A DNA stretch of 64,000 nt from positions 62,001-126,000 of the forward strand of contig NZ_JAFFPZ010000003.1 in assembly GCF_016918505.1 (NCBI RefSeq), given 5' to 3'. Shown one piece after another: positions 1 through 7,346 of the stretch. This DNA is from Desulforhopalus vacuolatus. GTDB lineage: Bacteria > Desulfobacterota > Desulfobulbia > Desulfobulbales > Desulfocapsaceae. The notes beneath the pieces were generated by a model. That model did not search any database, was not told where the DNA came from, and was given only the letters and a program-made list of their open reading frames with translations. The translations under genes were made by a program, and so were the position numbers. The number at the start of each line of letters is the position of its first letter. Position 1 is the first letter of the stretch.

Positions 1-1
1 C

Positions 2-1528
2 GTGGAAAAATTTGGCAGCGAAGAAATTCTCAAGGTAAAAAGTGAAGGACTCACTGAGCTGGCCCGCGTTGCCATGCGCGAGGTTTCCTTCCTGCTGCGT
101 CCAGGCCATAACGAGCAGGTAGCGGCAATTCTCGAAGATCCCGCTGCCTCCGACAACGAAAAAGGTGTTGCCCTGCAATTCCTGAAAAACGCTGAAGTTT
201 CCTGTAACTTTGAACTTCCTCTCTGTCAGGATACGGGGACAGCAATTGTCATGGGTAAAAAGGGACAGAACGTCTGGACCGGCTTTGACGAGGCAGAGGC
301 CCTTTCCAAAGGCGTGTTCGAAACCTACACCAATGAAAATCTGCGCTATTCGCAAACCGTAGCACAGGATATGTATACAGAAAGCAACACCGGCACCAAT
401 CTGCCTGCACAGATTGATATCTACGCCACCCAGGGCGGGGAATATAAATTCCTTTTTATCGCCAAGGGCGGCGGATCCGCCAATAAGACCTATCTCTATC
501 AGGAAACCAAGGCACTGCTCAATCCGAAGTCCCTTGTGAAATTTCTCATTGAGAAGATGAAGACCCTCGGCACCGCAGCCTGCCCGCCCTACCATCTTGC
601 GTTTGTTATCGGCGGCACCTCCGCCGAAGCCAATCTGAAGACAGTGAAGCTGGCTTCTGCCAAATACTACGACGAGCTGCCCACCAGCGGCAACGAGCAC
701 GGACGGGCCTTCCGCGATCTGGAACTGGAGAAAGAGATTCAGGAAGCCTCAGCTGAAATTGGCCTTGGCGCACAGTTTGGCGGACGCCACTTTACCCATG
801 ACGTACGTATCGTGCGCCTGCCGCGTCACGGTGCTTCCTGTCCGGTAGGAATGGGCGTAAGCTGCTCTGCTGACCGTAACCTCAAGGCGAAGATCAACAA
901 AGAGGGCATGTGGATTGAGACAATGGATACCAATCCCGGCCGTCTTATCCCTGAAAATTTGCGCGACGCCGCCCGCTCAGCAGTAAAAATAGACCTCAAT
1001 CAACCGATGAAAGATGTGCTCGCCGAGCTGACCAAACATCCGGTAGGAACTGAGCTCTCCCTCAACGGCACCATCATCGTCGGCCGTGACATTGCCCACT
1101 CTAAATTCAAGGAACTGCTCGACGCTGGCAAAGAGTTGCCTGATTATCTTAAGAAACATCCCATCTACTATGCCGGTCCGGCCAAAACGCCAGAGGGTAA
1201 ACCCTCCGGTTCCTTCGGACCGACGACTGCCGGACGGATGGATTCCTATGTTGACCTCCTGCAGAAAGCAGGTGGTTCCATGGTGATGATTGCCAAGGGC
1301 AACCGTTCACAACAGGTGACTGACGCCTGTAAGAATAATGGTGGCTTCTACCTCGGCTCCATCGGCGGACCTGCTGCAATTCTCGCCGAAGAAAACATCA
1401 CCAAAGTCGAATGTATTGACTATCCTGAACTGGGTATGGAAGCAGTATGGCAGATTGAAGCTAAAAACTTCCCGGCCTTCATTCTTGTGGATGATAAAGG
1501 GAATGACTTTTTCAGCGGTATGATGTGA
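2..1528 (+). CDS. fumA: Class I fumarate hydratase (5' partial)
   Basis: Iron-sulfur fumarase that interconverts fumarate and malate in the cytosolic citric-acid cycle. The 508 visible residues align by eye along almost the whole E. coli FumA/FumB sequence. Diagnostic stretches include [56 protein letters not shown] and the C-terminal [12 protein letters not shown]. By homology the three 4Fe-4S cysteines are about C75, C194 and C288. Roughly 35 N-terminal residues of the E. coli protein are missing, so the GTG at base 2 is probably internal and the gene begins before the window. It is a single-chain (alpha+beta fused) class I enzyme, unlike the split two-subunit form. A strong hairpin terminator follows directly. 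Confidence 0.95.
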   Translation: MEKFGSEEILKVKSEGLTELARVAMREVSFLLRPGHNEQVAAILEDPAASDNEKGVALQFLKNAEVSCNFELPLCQDTGTAIVMGKKGQNVWTGFDEAEALSKGVFETYTNENLRYSQTVAQDMYTESNTGTNLPAQIDIYATQGGEYKFLFIAKGGGSANKTYLYQETKALLNPKSLVKFLIEKMKTLGTAACPPYHLAFVIGGTSAEANLKTVKLASAKYYDELPTSGNEHGRAFRDLELEKEIQEASAEIGLGAQFGGRHFTHDVRIVRLPRHGASCPVGMGVSCSADRNLKAKINKEGMWIETMDTNPGRLIPENLRDAARSAVKIDLNQPMKDVLAELTKHPVGTELSLNGTIIVGRDIAHSKFKELLDAGKELPDYLKKHPIYYAGPAKTPEGKPSGSFGPTTAGRMDSYVDLLQKAGGSMVMIAKGNRSQQVTDACKNNGGFYLGSIGGPAAILAEENITKVECIDYPELGMEAVWQIEAKNFPAFILVDDKGNDFFSGMM

Positions 1529-1555
1529 GAGTGAAGATTTTTTTCTGATACCTCG

Positions 1556-1597
1556 AAGGTCGGCAGACAGAATTTTCTGTCCGCCGACCTTTTTTTA
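1556..1597 (+). terminator. Rho-independent terminator after fumarase
   Basis: Stem AAGGTCGGC.GACAGAA pairs with TTCTGTC.GCCGACCTT, with one internal mismatch and a very short loop. It is followed by a run of T. It starts 28 bases after the fumarase stop codon and separates that gene from trpB. Confidence 0.9.
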
Positions 1598-1676
1598 TTT
1601 CGCGTTGCGATAACCGAGGAAGCCTCCCTCTTTCTCTTCCTTCCTGTATTTTTGCAGCTTGAAAACCGCCAAAGTG

Positions 1677-1705
1677 TTGACAACAACAATTTCTCTTAAT
1701 AGGAT
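1677..1705 (+). promoter_or_regulatory. Putative sigma70 promoter of trpB
   Basis: TTGACA at 1677-1682 is followed, after a 17-base spacer, by TAGGAT at 1700-1705. The transcript would start near 1712, about 100 bases before the trpB start codon. A small AGGAT/ATCCT inverted repeat lies at the proposed start. I see no Trp-codon leader peptide, so classical attenuation is not supported. Confidence 0.6.
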
Positions 1706-1808
1706 TATTTTCTTATCCTTACAGACTTTTTTATTCAATATTCCAGGTGTTTTCTTGAAGAGTTGATTGTCTTCAACATTCACCTGCCACTACGATTGGA
1801 GAGAAGAA

Positions 1809-3020
1809 ATGACAACCGAAACAACAGTTACTGCAGAAGGATTTTTTGGCGAATATGGTGGACAATATGTTCCAGAAGCCCTTATTCCTATCCTGGATGA
1901 GCTTGCCGCAGCCTACGATAAAGCTAAAAATGATCCGGAATTCCAAAAAGAGTTCACATATTACCTCACCAAATACTCCGGTCGTCCAACTCCCATATAC
2001 CGCTGCGCCAATCTCACGAAGGCGTGCGGCGGCGCTCAGATCTGGCTTAAACGCGAAGATCTCAATCACCTCGGTGCCCATAAAGTCAACAACACCATAG
2101 GTCAGATCCTTCTTGCCAAACGTATGGGTAAAAAGAAGATTATTGCTGAAACAGGTGCGGGCCAGCACGGTGTCGCAGCTGCCGCCACAGCCGCTCTCAT
2201 GGGTATGGAATGCACTGTTTATATGGGTGAAGTAGATATTGAGCGTCAAAAACTCAATGTATTCCGCATGAAAATGATGGGTGCAGAGGTTGTCCCTGCA
2301 ATGTCAGGACAAAGAACCCTTAAAGAAGCCGTTGACGAAGCGCTTGGTGCATGGATTGAACACGCCGATGACACCTTCTACCTTCTGGGTTCAGCAGTTG
2401 GTCCTCACCCCTATCCATCGATGGTACGTGACTTTCAATCGATAATTGGCAGAGAAGCCCGACAACAGTTCCTCGATGAACAGGGAAAACTTCCAGACTA
2501 CTGTATAGCCTGTGTTGGTGGTGGTTCTAATGCAATTGGAATGTTTACTGATTTCGTAGGAGATAAAGAGGTTAAACTCGTTGGCGTGGAACCTTCCGGA
2601 CGTGGCCTTGAACCAGGCGACCACGCGGCGACACTCTGCCTTGGAACCCCTGGTATCATGCACGGATTCAACTCTTATATGCTTAAAGATGAGAACGGTG
2701 AACCGGCATCTGTCTATTCAATTTCAGCAGGACTTGATTACCCCAGTGTAGGACCTGAGCATTCTTATCTTAAGGATATCGGCAGGGCCACCTATGAGCA
2801 CGCCTCAGACATGGAGGCTGTTGATGCGTTCTTCAAACTTTCACAAACGGAAGGTATCATCCCGGCGCTGGAATCTTCTCATGCACTGGCATACGCTCTC
2901 AAACTGGCACCAACACTTTCAGCCGACCAGACAATCCTTGTCAACCTCTCTGGTCGCGGCGATAAAGATGTCGCAGAGATTGAAAAATTGATCGCCAGTG
3001 GTCAGATCACCATGCCATAA
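1809..3020 (+). CDS. trpB: Tryptophan synthase beta chain (TrpB1 type)
   Basis: PLP-dependent beta-replacement enzyme that condenses indole with serine in the last step of tryptophan synthesis. The chosen ATG at 1809 gives 403 residues and follows a GGAGAGAAG ribosome site. The PLP lysine is K92 in GAHKVNN; the phosphate-binding loop is VGGGSNAIG and the substrate loop ETGAGQHGV. These motifs and the length fit the canonical TrpB1 subfamily that pairs with TrpA, not the longer TrpB2. No trpA or other trp gene is adjacent: terminators sit on both sides and the next gene is an unrelated lipoprotein. The alpha subunit must be encoded elsewhere. Confidence 0.95.
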   Translation: MTTETTVTAEGFFGEYGGQYVPEALIPILDELAAAYDKAKNDPEFQKEFTYYLTKYSGRPTPIYRCANLTKACGGAQIWLKREDLNHLGAHKVNNTIGQILLAKRMGKKKIIAETGAGQHGVAAAATAALMGMECTVYMGEVDIERQKLNVFRMKMMGAEVVPAMSGQRTLKEAVDEALGAWIEHADDTFYLLGSAVGPHPYPSMVRDFQSIIGREARQQFLDEQGKLPDYCIACVGGGSNAIGMFTDFVGDKEVKLVGVEPSGRGLEPGDHAATLCLGTPGIMHGFNSYMLKDENGEPASVYSISAGLDYPSVGPEHSYLKDIGRATYEHASDMEAVDAFFKLSQTEGIIPALESSHALAYALKLAPTLSADQTILVNLSGRGDKDVAEIEKLIASGQITMP

Positions 3021-3049
3021 CAGGCCCTGAGATCTGTAGAAACATCGGG

Positions 3050-3092
3050 CAGTAACACCTTAATTTTTCACGAGGTGTTACTGCTTTTCATT
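3050..3092 (+). terminator. Rho-independent terminator after trpB
   Basis: An 11-bp perfect inverted repeat, CAGTAACACCT / AGGTGTTACTG, has a 12-base loop and is followed by a T-rich run. It begins 29 bases past the trpB stop. Confidence 0.85.
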
Positions 3093-3434
3093 TTCATGCA
3101 GCAGTCTGTTTTTCCTCCCAGATACCCCTCCGCTTCGACAAAAGACACCCCAGGAGATTCTCTCGGCAGGGCAATCAGCGAAGGAGAACTTCCTTGTGAC
3201 CGGACAAAGCCCATTATATTTTCGCAATTTCCCCCAGTTCGTTCCTCAAAGACTTCTTAAGATACCTTTTGAAGGGAAAGCCTTTTCTGAGTCTGCGGTT
3301 ATGCTTGTCTACCGCCCCGACACAGTGTTTCACGGTGATACCGGTCAGAACCTGTATCATGGGGAAGTATTGCCGTAAAAAGCGTTGACCTTGAGTGGTC
3401 CAGCAGGAAGGCAAGCTGAATTCAAGTATGGCTG
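3093..3434. other. Gene-free spacer between trpB and the MITE-like repeat
   Basis: About 340 bases with only short overlapping reading frames on both strands. None has a convincing ribosome site or recognisable domain. The minus-strand frame at 3214-3414 encodes a basic Arg/Lys-rich tail and could be a gene remnant, but I cannot name it. Confidence 0.5.
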
Positions 3435-3565
3435 CCTTGAATAATCAGTCTTTCGCCCATCTTCTTCGTTACAGTAAAAAATTTATCCTCGGAATATCAG
3501 TCATATACCTACGGTAAATTTCTTCCTGTGCCTCGAATATGAACGAAATACAAGATTATTCAAGG
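3435..3565 (+). repeat. MITE-like repeat, copy 1
   Basis: A 131-bp element with perfect 12-bp terminal inverted repeats, CCTTGAATAATC at the left end and GATTATTCAAGG at the right. It shares an internal core (TTCGCCCATCTTCTTCGTTA and TTATCCTCG) and a right half (CCTGTGCCTCGAATATGAA) with the inverted copy at 4314-4469, and the core with the copy at 48343. It has no coding capacity. It sits directly upstream of the glycine-zipper lipoprotein gene, ending 38 bases before its start codon, so it may contribute to that gene's leader. Confidence 0.85.
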
Positions 3566-3603
3566 TACCCGTATGTGATAAAACCCAATTGGAGGGTAAA
3601 AGC

Positions 3604-4266
3604 ATGAAAAAATCAACTTTGGCAGTAACAGCAATTGTTGCGGGTCTCTCTTTAACCGGTTGCGCCACACCACATGGAGGAACTGATTATACAGCCTCTG
3701 GAACCCTGGTCGGCGGAGCCGCCGGGGCAGTGATCGGAAGCCTGACACACAATCACGCCGCCGGTGCGGCTGTCGGCACAGCTGTGGGAGCAATATTTGG
3801 CGGCCTTATCGGTCACAGTCTTGATCAGCAGCAGGAGGAGCTGCTGCGGGCTCAGGCTCCTCAGACCCTGCAGCGGGTCGAACAGGGGCAGCCCCTGTCA
3901 GTATCAGATGTGCAGGCTCTGTCGAGCGCTGGAATCAGTGATGAACTGATCATCAGTCAGATCCGCAATTCCCGCACCGTTTACAGTCTCAACACGGCTG
4001 ATATCATCCGCTTGAAAAACAACGGGGTCAGTGAAACTGTTATTGATTTTATGATCAATACCCGGACGCAGACTGATCACACGTACGTAACAGGTGTTGT
4101 GGGCCCCCTTCCGCCAGCCCCGCTGTCTGACCCAAGATATGCCCCTCCCGGGCCGGACTATTTCTGGGTAGCCGGTACATGGCTGTGGCTCGGAGATCGC
4201 TGGAGCTGGAACCACGGTTATTGGCACCAGCCATATCGCGGGTTCGGATTGGGACCTCGGAGGTAA
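3604..4266 (+). CDS. Glycine-zipper outer-membrane lipoprotein with WXXGXW tail
   Basis: Probable small envelope lipoprotein of 220 residues. The ATG at 3604 follows TTGGAGGGTAAAAGC. An N-terminal signal ends in the lipobox LTGC, so Cys-20 should be lipidated. Residues of about 38-75 form a glycine-zipper hairpin (GGAAGAVIG ... GAAVGTAVGAIFGGLIG), as in YMGG/2TM families. A helical segment follows, and the C-terminus is rich in Trp (YFWVAGTWLWLGDRWSW), like the WXXGXW repeat. The zipper suggests insertion in or packing at the outer membrane. The molecular role is unknown. The gene is bracketed by two inverted MITE-like copies and has no operon partner. Confidence 0.8.
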   Translation: MKKSTLAVTAIVAGLSLTGCATPHGGTDYTASGTLVGGAAGAVIGSLTHNHAAGAAVGTAVGAIFGGLIGHSLDQQQEELLRAQAPQTLQRVEQGQPLSVSDVQALSSAGISDELIISQIRNSRTVYSLNTADIIRLKNNGVSETVIDFMINTRTQTDHTYVTGVVGPLPPAPLSDPRYAPPGPDYFWVAGTWLWLGDRWSWNHGYWHQPYRGFGLGPRR

Positions 4267-4313
4267 GAGAATCGCAAGGGATAAAAATAATGTGGTCACT
4301 CACATTTTCACAA

Positions 4314-4469
4314 GGGTACCTTGAAACAGACTGCATTCATTCATATTCGAGGCACAGGAGGAAATTTACCGCCTATAATTTTGATATCGGAATCCAGCGC
4401 TTACCTTCGAGGATAATTTTTTGACTGTAACGAAGAAGATGGGCGAAAGAGTGGTTATTCAAGGTATCC
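4314..4469 (-). repeat. MITE-like repeat, copy 2 (inverted)
   Basis: Reads on the minus strand as GGATACCTTGAATAAC..., with the same TTCGCCCATCTTCTTCGTTA core, the TTATCCTCG block, a TAGGCGGTAAATTTCC block and the CCTGTGCCTCGAATATGAA block as copy 1. It ends in TTTCAAGGTACCC. It is about 25 bp longer than copy 1 because of extra sequence between the blocks. The 3' edge of the lipoprotein gene lies 47 bases away, so copies 1 and 2 flank that gene as inverted repeats. Confidence 0.85.
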
Positions 4470-4560
4470 TGATGTTTCCCCTGGCACAAAAAAATCTTTC
4501 CGTCTGGAAATCCGTGAGTCGTAATTTACGCCAGGGGCCATTTTGCGTTACTCTCTGACT

Positions 4561-4603
4561 ATAGTTACTTTTTGGGGAAACAACATCCTCAAAAAGTAAC
4601 TAT
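4561..4603. terminator. Strong hairpin overlapping the stop codon of the small HlyD gene
   Basis: ATAGTTACTTTTT at 4561-4573 pairs perfectly with AAAAAGTAACTAT at 4591-4603. The stem can extend by four more pairs (one G-T), leaving a 9-base loop. The last codons and the TGA of the minus-strand HlyD-like gene lie inside the right arm. No long T-run follows on the minus strand, so it may be a 3'-end-protecting stem rather than a classical terminator. Confidence 0.55.
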
Positions 4604-5320
4604 ACACTTCAAACCGGCAGGAAGCTTTTTCTTCGGGTTAGGCAGTTCAAGCCTTACGCCAAAGGTGGAACTGGCTGCATCGATTATCTGATCGACGATA
4701 ATGACCCTGGCTTTATATTGCCCGGCAAGCGGTCCCTCTATTTCAACGGTCGCCTCAGCTCCCTTTTTAATCGCTCCGTAATAACCTGAGGGGACAACGA
4801 CCTCAACGGAGAGGGGATCAATGGAGGCGATGGTCAGAAACGGATCTTCCCCCACATATTCACCAGGAGACCCGGTCCGCTGTACCACCACACCAGCGAT
4901 TGTGGATCTGATTGTTCTGAGGGCCAGTTGTTCTTCTGCCTGGGAAACTTCCAACTCAGAGAACCGGACCTCAGTTTCGATCTCATCCTTATCGTTGATG
5001 GAAATCAGCTGCTTTTTTATAAGTTGTTCGTTCCTCAACAGCTTACGTTTGCCAAAGTCGACCCTCGCTTTGGCAAGCTTAAGCGCTGCCCTCTGAACCC
5101 CGGATTTGAGGGTGGCAATTGTTTGCCTTTTTTTTACCCAGGTACCGCGTTCGACCAGAACTTGTTCGAGAATACCCGGCACCTGGCTGCTATACTGCAC
5201 CAGCTCATTTGGTTCGATAAGACCTTCCAGGGGCGGCAATTCTTCAGCCTGGATACTTCGTGGAGCAAGGAGAAGAACAAACAAAAGCAGGAAAAATAGA
5301 GATCTCATATATATTATCAT
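4589..5320 (-). CDS. Small periplasmic adaptor (HlyD/RND-type membrane fusion protein)
   Basis: A 243-residue adaptor with an N-terminal Sec signal (MRSLFFLLLFVLLL, cleavage near SIQA-EE). It then has a biotinyl-lipoyl-like half (VPGILEQVLVERGTWVKKRQ), a short alpha-helical hairpin (about 80-130), the second lipoyl half (STIAGVVVQRTGSPGEYV) and a beta-barrel domain (VEVVVPSGYY...). It is shorter than typical 350-450-residue RND adaptors. The start may be Met-1 (5320) or Met-5 (5308); neither has a strong ribosome site. It is the last gene of the export cluster, 14 bases after the SecA-like gene. Inferred role: periplasmic bridge between the inner-membrane HlyD fusions and TolC. Confidence 0.8.
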   Translation of the reverse strand: MIIYMRSLFFLLLFVLLLAPRSIQAEELPPLEGLIEPNELVQYSSQVPGILEQVLVERGTWVKKRQTIATLKSGVQRAALKLAKARVDFGKRKLLRNEQLIKKQLISINDKDEIETEVRFSELEVSQAEEQLALRTIRSTIAGVVVQRTGSPGEYVGEDPFLTIASIDPLSVEVVVPSGYYGAIKKGAEATVEIEGPLAGQYKARVIIVDQIIDAASSTFGVRLELPNPKKKLPAGLKCIVTF

Positions 5321-5334
5321 CCGTTGTTGATGAA

Positions 5335-7335
5335 CTATTCAAGATTGCCCGAGAAGGAAAGCAGACTTCCCTGCGCCTGGTCTTGCTTGAACAGCTCTTT
5401 TCTCATCTTGTCATGATATTTTTCAAGGCGCTTTTGCGCCCTGTTCAACAGCCAGCGCGAAAGAACTCCGCCCAGCCCTTTATGCGGTGCTGGAATCATC
5501 CTTCCAACTTTTGCCAGCAGCCTGCCCCGCTGCCCTGTAAAGAGCATATCGTCAAAAGAGAGCAAAGCCTCATAACTCCCGGGATCACCCTGTCTCCCGG
5601 ATCTCCCGGCAAGCTGCCGGTCAATGCGGGCGGCCTCATGCCGTTCTGTGGAAATAACGTGCAGTCCACCGAGATTCTGCACTTCTTCGGTAAGCTTGAT
5701 ATCAGTGCCCCGGCCCGCCATATTGGTGGCTATGGTCACTGCACCGACCTCCCCCGCTTTTTGAATGATCGCGGCTTCCTCGGCGTCCTGTTTGGCGTTA
5801 AGCAATTCGTACGCCAGCCCGTGCTCCCGCATTATTCCTGCCAGCTTTTCAGACGCCTTGACCGAACGGGTACCGACCAGCACCGGCCGTCCCTCTTCAT
5901 GGATGGCCAGTATACGCGTACTCACAGCCTGCCATTTTCCCACTTCGTGTGCAAAGACCTTGTCCGGAAGATGTTTGCGCCTCGGCGGCTTATTGGGCGG
6001 AATCTTCAGGGTCTGCAAATTATATACGTTCCAGAGTTCACCGGCAACCTCGCGGGCGGTACCGGTCATACCGGAGAGATGCAGGTAACGGCGGAAAAAA
6101 CGTTGGTAACTGATTTTTGCAAGCGTCTCCCTCCTGCTCGTCAAATCACAACCTTCCTTCATCTCGATCATCTGGTGCAGTCCCTGCTCCCAGGACCTGC
6201 CCTCCATCACCCTGCCGGTGAACTCGTCAATGATCTGTATCTTGCCGTCACGAACGAGGTAATTTTCGTCCAGATGAAACATATATTGCGCCTGCAGTGC
6301 CTTAAAGACAGTGGATTCACGCCGTACAAGGCCGTTCCACATGGGCCCTAAACCTGCTGCCTTCGTCTCAATCTGCTTTCTGCCCTGCTCAGTCACCCGC
6401 AGGCTTTTTCGCTGCCTGTCGAGGAGGAAATCATCTCCTTCCTCAAGCGTTGCCGCGATATCAAGGGCCTGGCGCAGGAATTCCTTTTCATCCTCCTCCC
6501 CGGCTGTACCAGAGATGATAAGCGGGGTACGCGCCTCATCAATGAGGATGGAGTCAGCTTCATCGACGATACCGAAATAAAGGCCGCGAATGAGCAGACG
6601 ATCACTGCGTTGGGATCGACTGTGCAGATACTCGGCCCGCAGGAGCCGGACATCAGTCCGGTCGCCCAGCGTCAACCGATCACGGAGATAATCGAACACC
6701 AGTTCCTTGTTGGTTACATAAGTTATATCGCGGCTGTAGGCATGACGTTTCTCATCCGGCTTCATATTGTGGGTAACGCAACCAACCTCAAGCCCCAGTG
6801 CACGATAAAGAGGTCCCATGGTCTCCGCGTCCCTCCCCGTGAGGTAGTCGTTTACACTGACCACGTGCACTGGAATGCGGGCCATGGCGGCAGTTGCGGC
6901 AGCAAGCGTAGCTGTGAGAGTTTTCCCTTCACCGGTGTCCATCTCCGCGACTTTGCCCTGCAGCATGGCAATCCCCCCAAACAGCTGACAGGGATAATGG
7001 TATAAGCCAAGAATTCGCCTGCTGGTTTCGCGAATGAGAGCAAAACTCGCAGCAACGGCGCTGTCAGTAAAACCGTCCCTGAGCAAATCCTCTCGAACCT
7101 TTGCACGGATGTCACTTAATTCCTTGTCACTACTCTCGACAAACTGTTCTGAAAGCCCCTCTATTCTGGCGACAGCAGCCTGAATCCCTCTCCTCCCGGA
7201 GAAAAATCTTCGTATGCCTCCGTAGAGCTGATTGCCGAGATTTTCCAAACGGGTGTTTACCTTGTCTGGGCGTTCAGCCCTCTGGTCATGTGCGGAGGGT
7301 GGCAATGGAATGGCGAAGGGTCTGGTCATGGTCAC
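5335..7335 (-). CDS. SecA-like ATPase lacking the C-terminal domains
   Basis: A SecA paralogue of 666 residues against about 830-900 for housekeeping SecA. The N-terminal helical region is followed by GGIAMLQGKVAEMDTGEGKT (Walker A K138), the DEAD-type Walker B D258-E-A-D261 with SILIDEARTPLIISG, a preprotein-crosslinking-like segment, LSGMTGTA, NMAGRGTDIKL and RQLAGRSGRQGDPGS. The motor is therefore intact. It stops soon after the start of the helical scaffold (RAQKRLEKYHDKMRKELFKQD). The helical-wing and two-helix-finger region and the Cys-rich zinc/SecB tail are missing. It lies 11 bases after the RRE-M50-HlyD gene and before a small HlyD gene, so it is clearly part of that operon. Inferred role: cytosolic motor specific to the giant cargo. 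A canonical secA is expected elsewhere in the genome. Confidence 0.9.
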   Translation of the reverse strand: MTMTRPFAIPLPPSAHDQRAERPDKVNTRLENLGNQLYGGIRRFFSGRRGIQAAVARIEGLSEQFVESSDKELSDIRAKVREDLLRDGFTDSAVAASFALIRETSRRILGLYHYPCQLFGGIAMLQGKVAEMDTGEGKTLTATLAAATAAMARIPVHVVSVNDYLTGRDAETMGPLYRALGLEVGCVTHNMKPDEKRHAYSRDITYVTNKELVFDYLRDRLTLGDRTDVRLLRAEYLHSRSQRSDRLLIRGLYFGIVDEADSILIDEARTPLIISGTAGEEDEKEFLRQALDIAATLEEGDDFLLDRQRKSLRVTEQGRKQIETKAAGLGPMWNGLVRRESTVFKALQAQYMFHLDENYLVRDGKIQIIDEFTGRVMEGRSWEQGLHQMIEMKEGCDLTSRRETLAKISYQRFFRRYLHLSGMTGTAREVAGELWNVYNLQTLKIPPNKPPRRKHLPDKVFAHEVGKWQAVSTRILAIHEEGRPVLVGTRSVKASEKLAGIMREHGLAYELLNAKQDAEEAAIIQKAGEVGAVTIATNMAGRGTDIKLTEEVQNLGGLHVISTERHEAARIDRQLAGRSGRQGDPGSYEALLSFDDMLFTGQRGRLLAKVGRMIPAPHKGLGGVLSRWLLNRAQKRLEKYHDKMRKELFKQDQAQGSLLSFSGNLE

Positions 7336-7346
7336 CGGCAGGGCAG

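Noticed and set aside
3196-3414. Short frames on both strands after trpB
   Set aside because: No ribosome site, domain or coding bias that I can recognise; treated as spacer.
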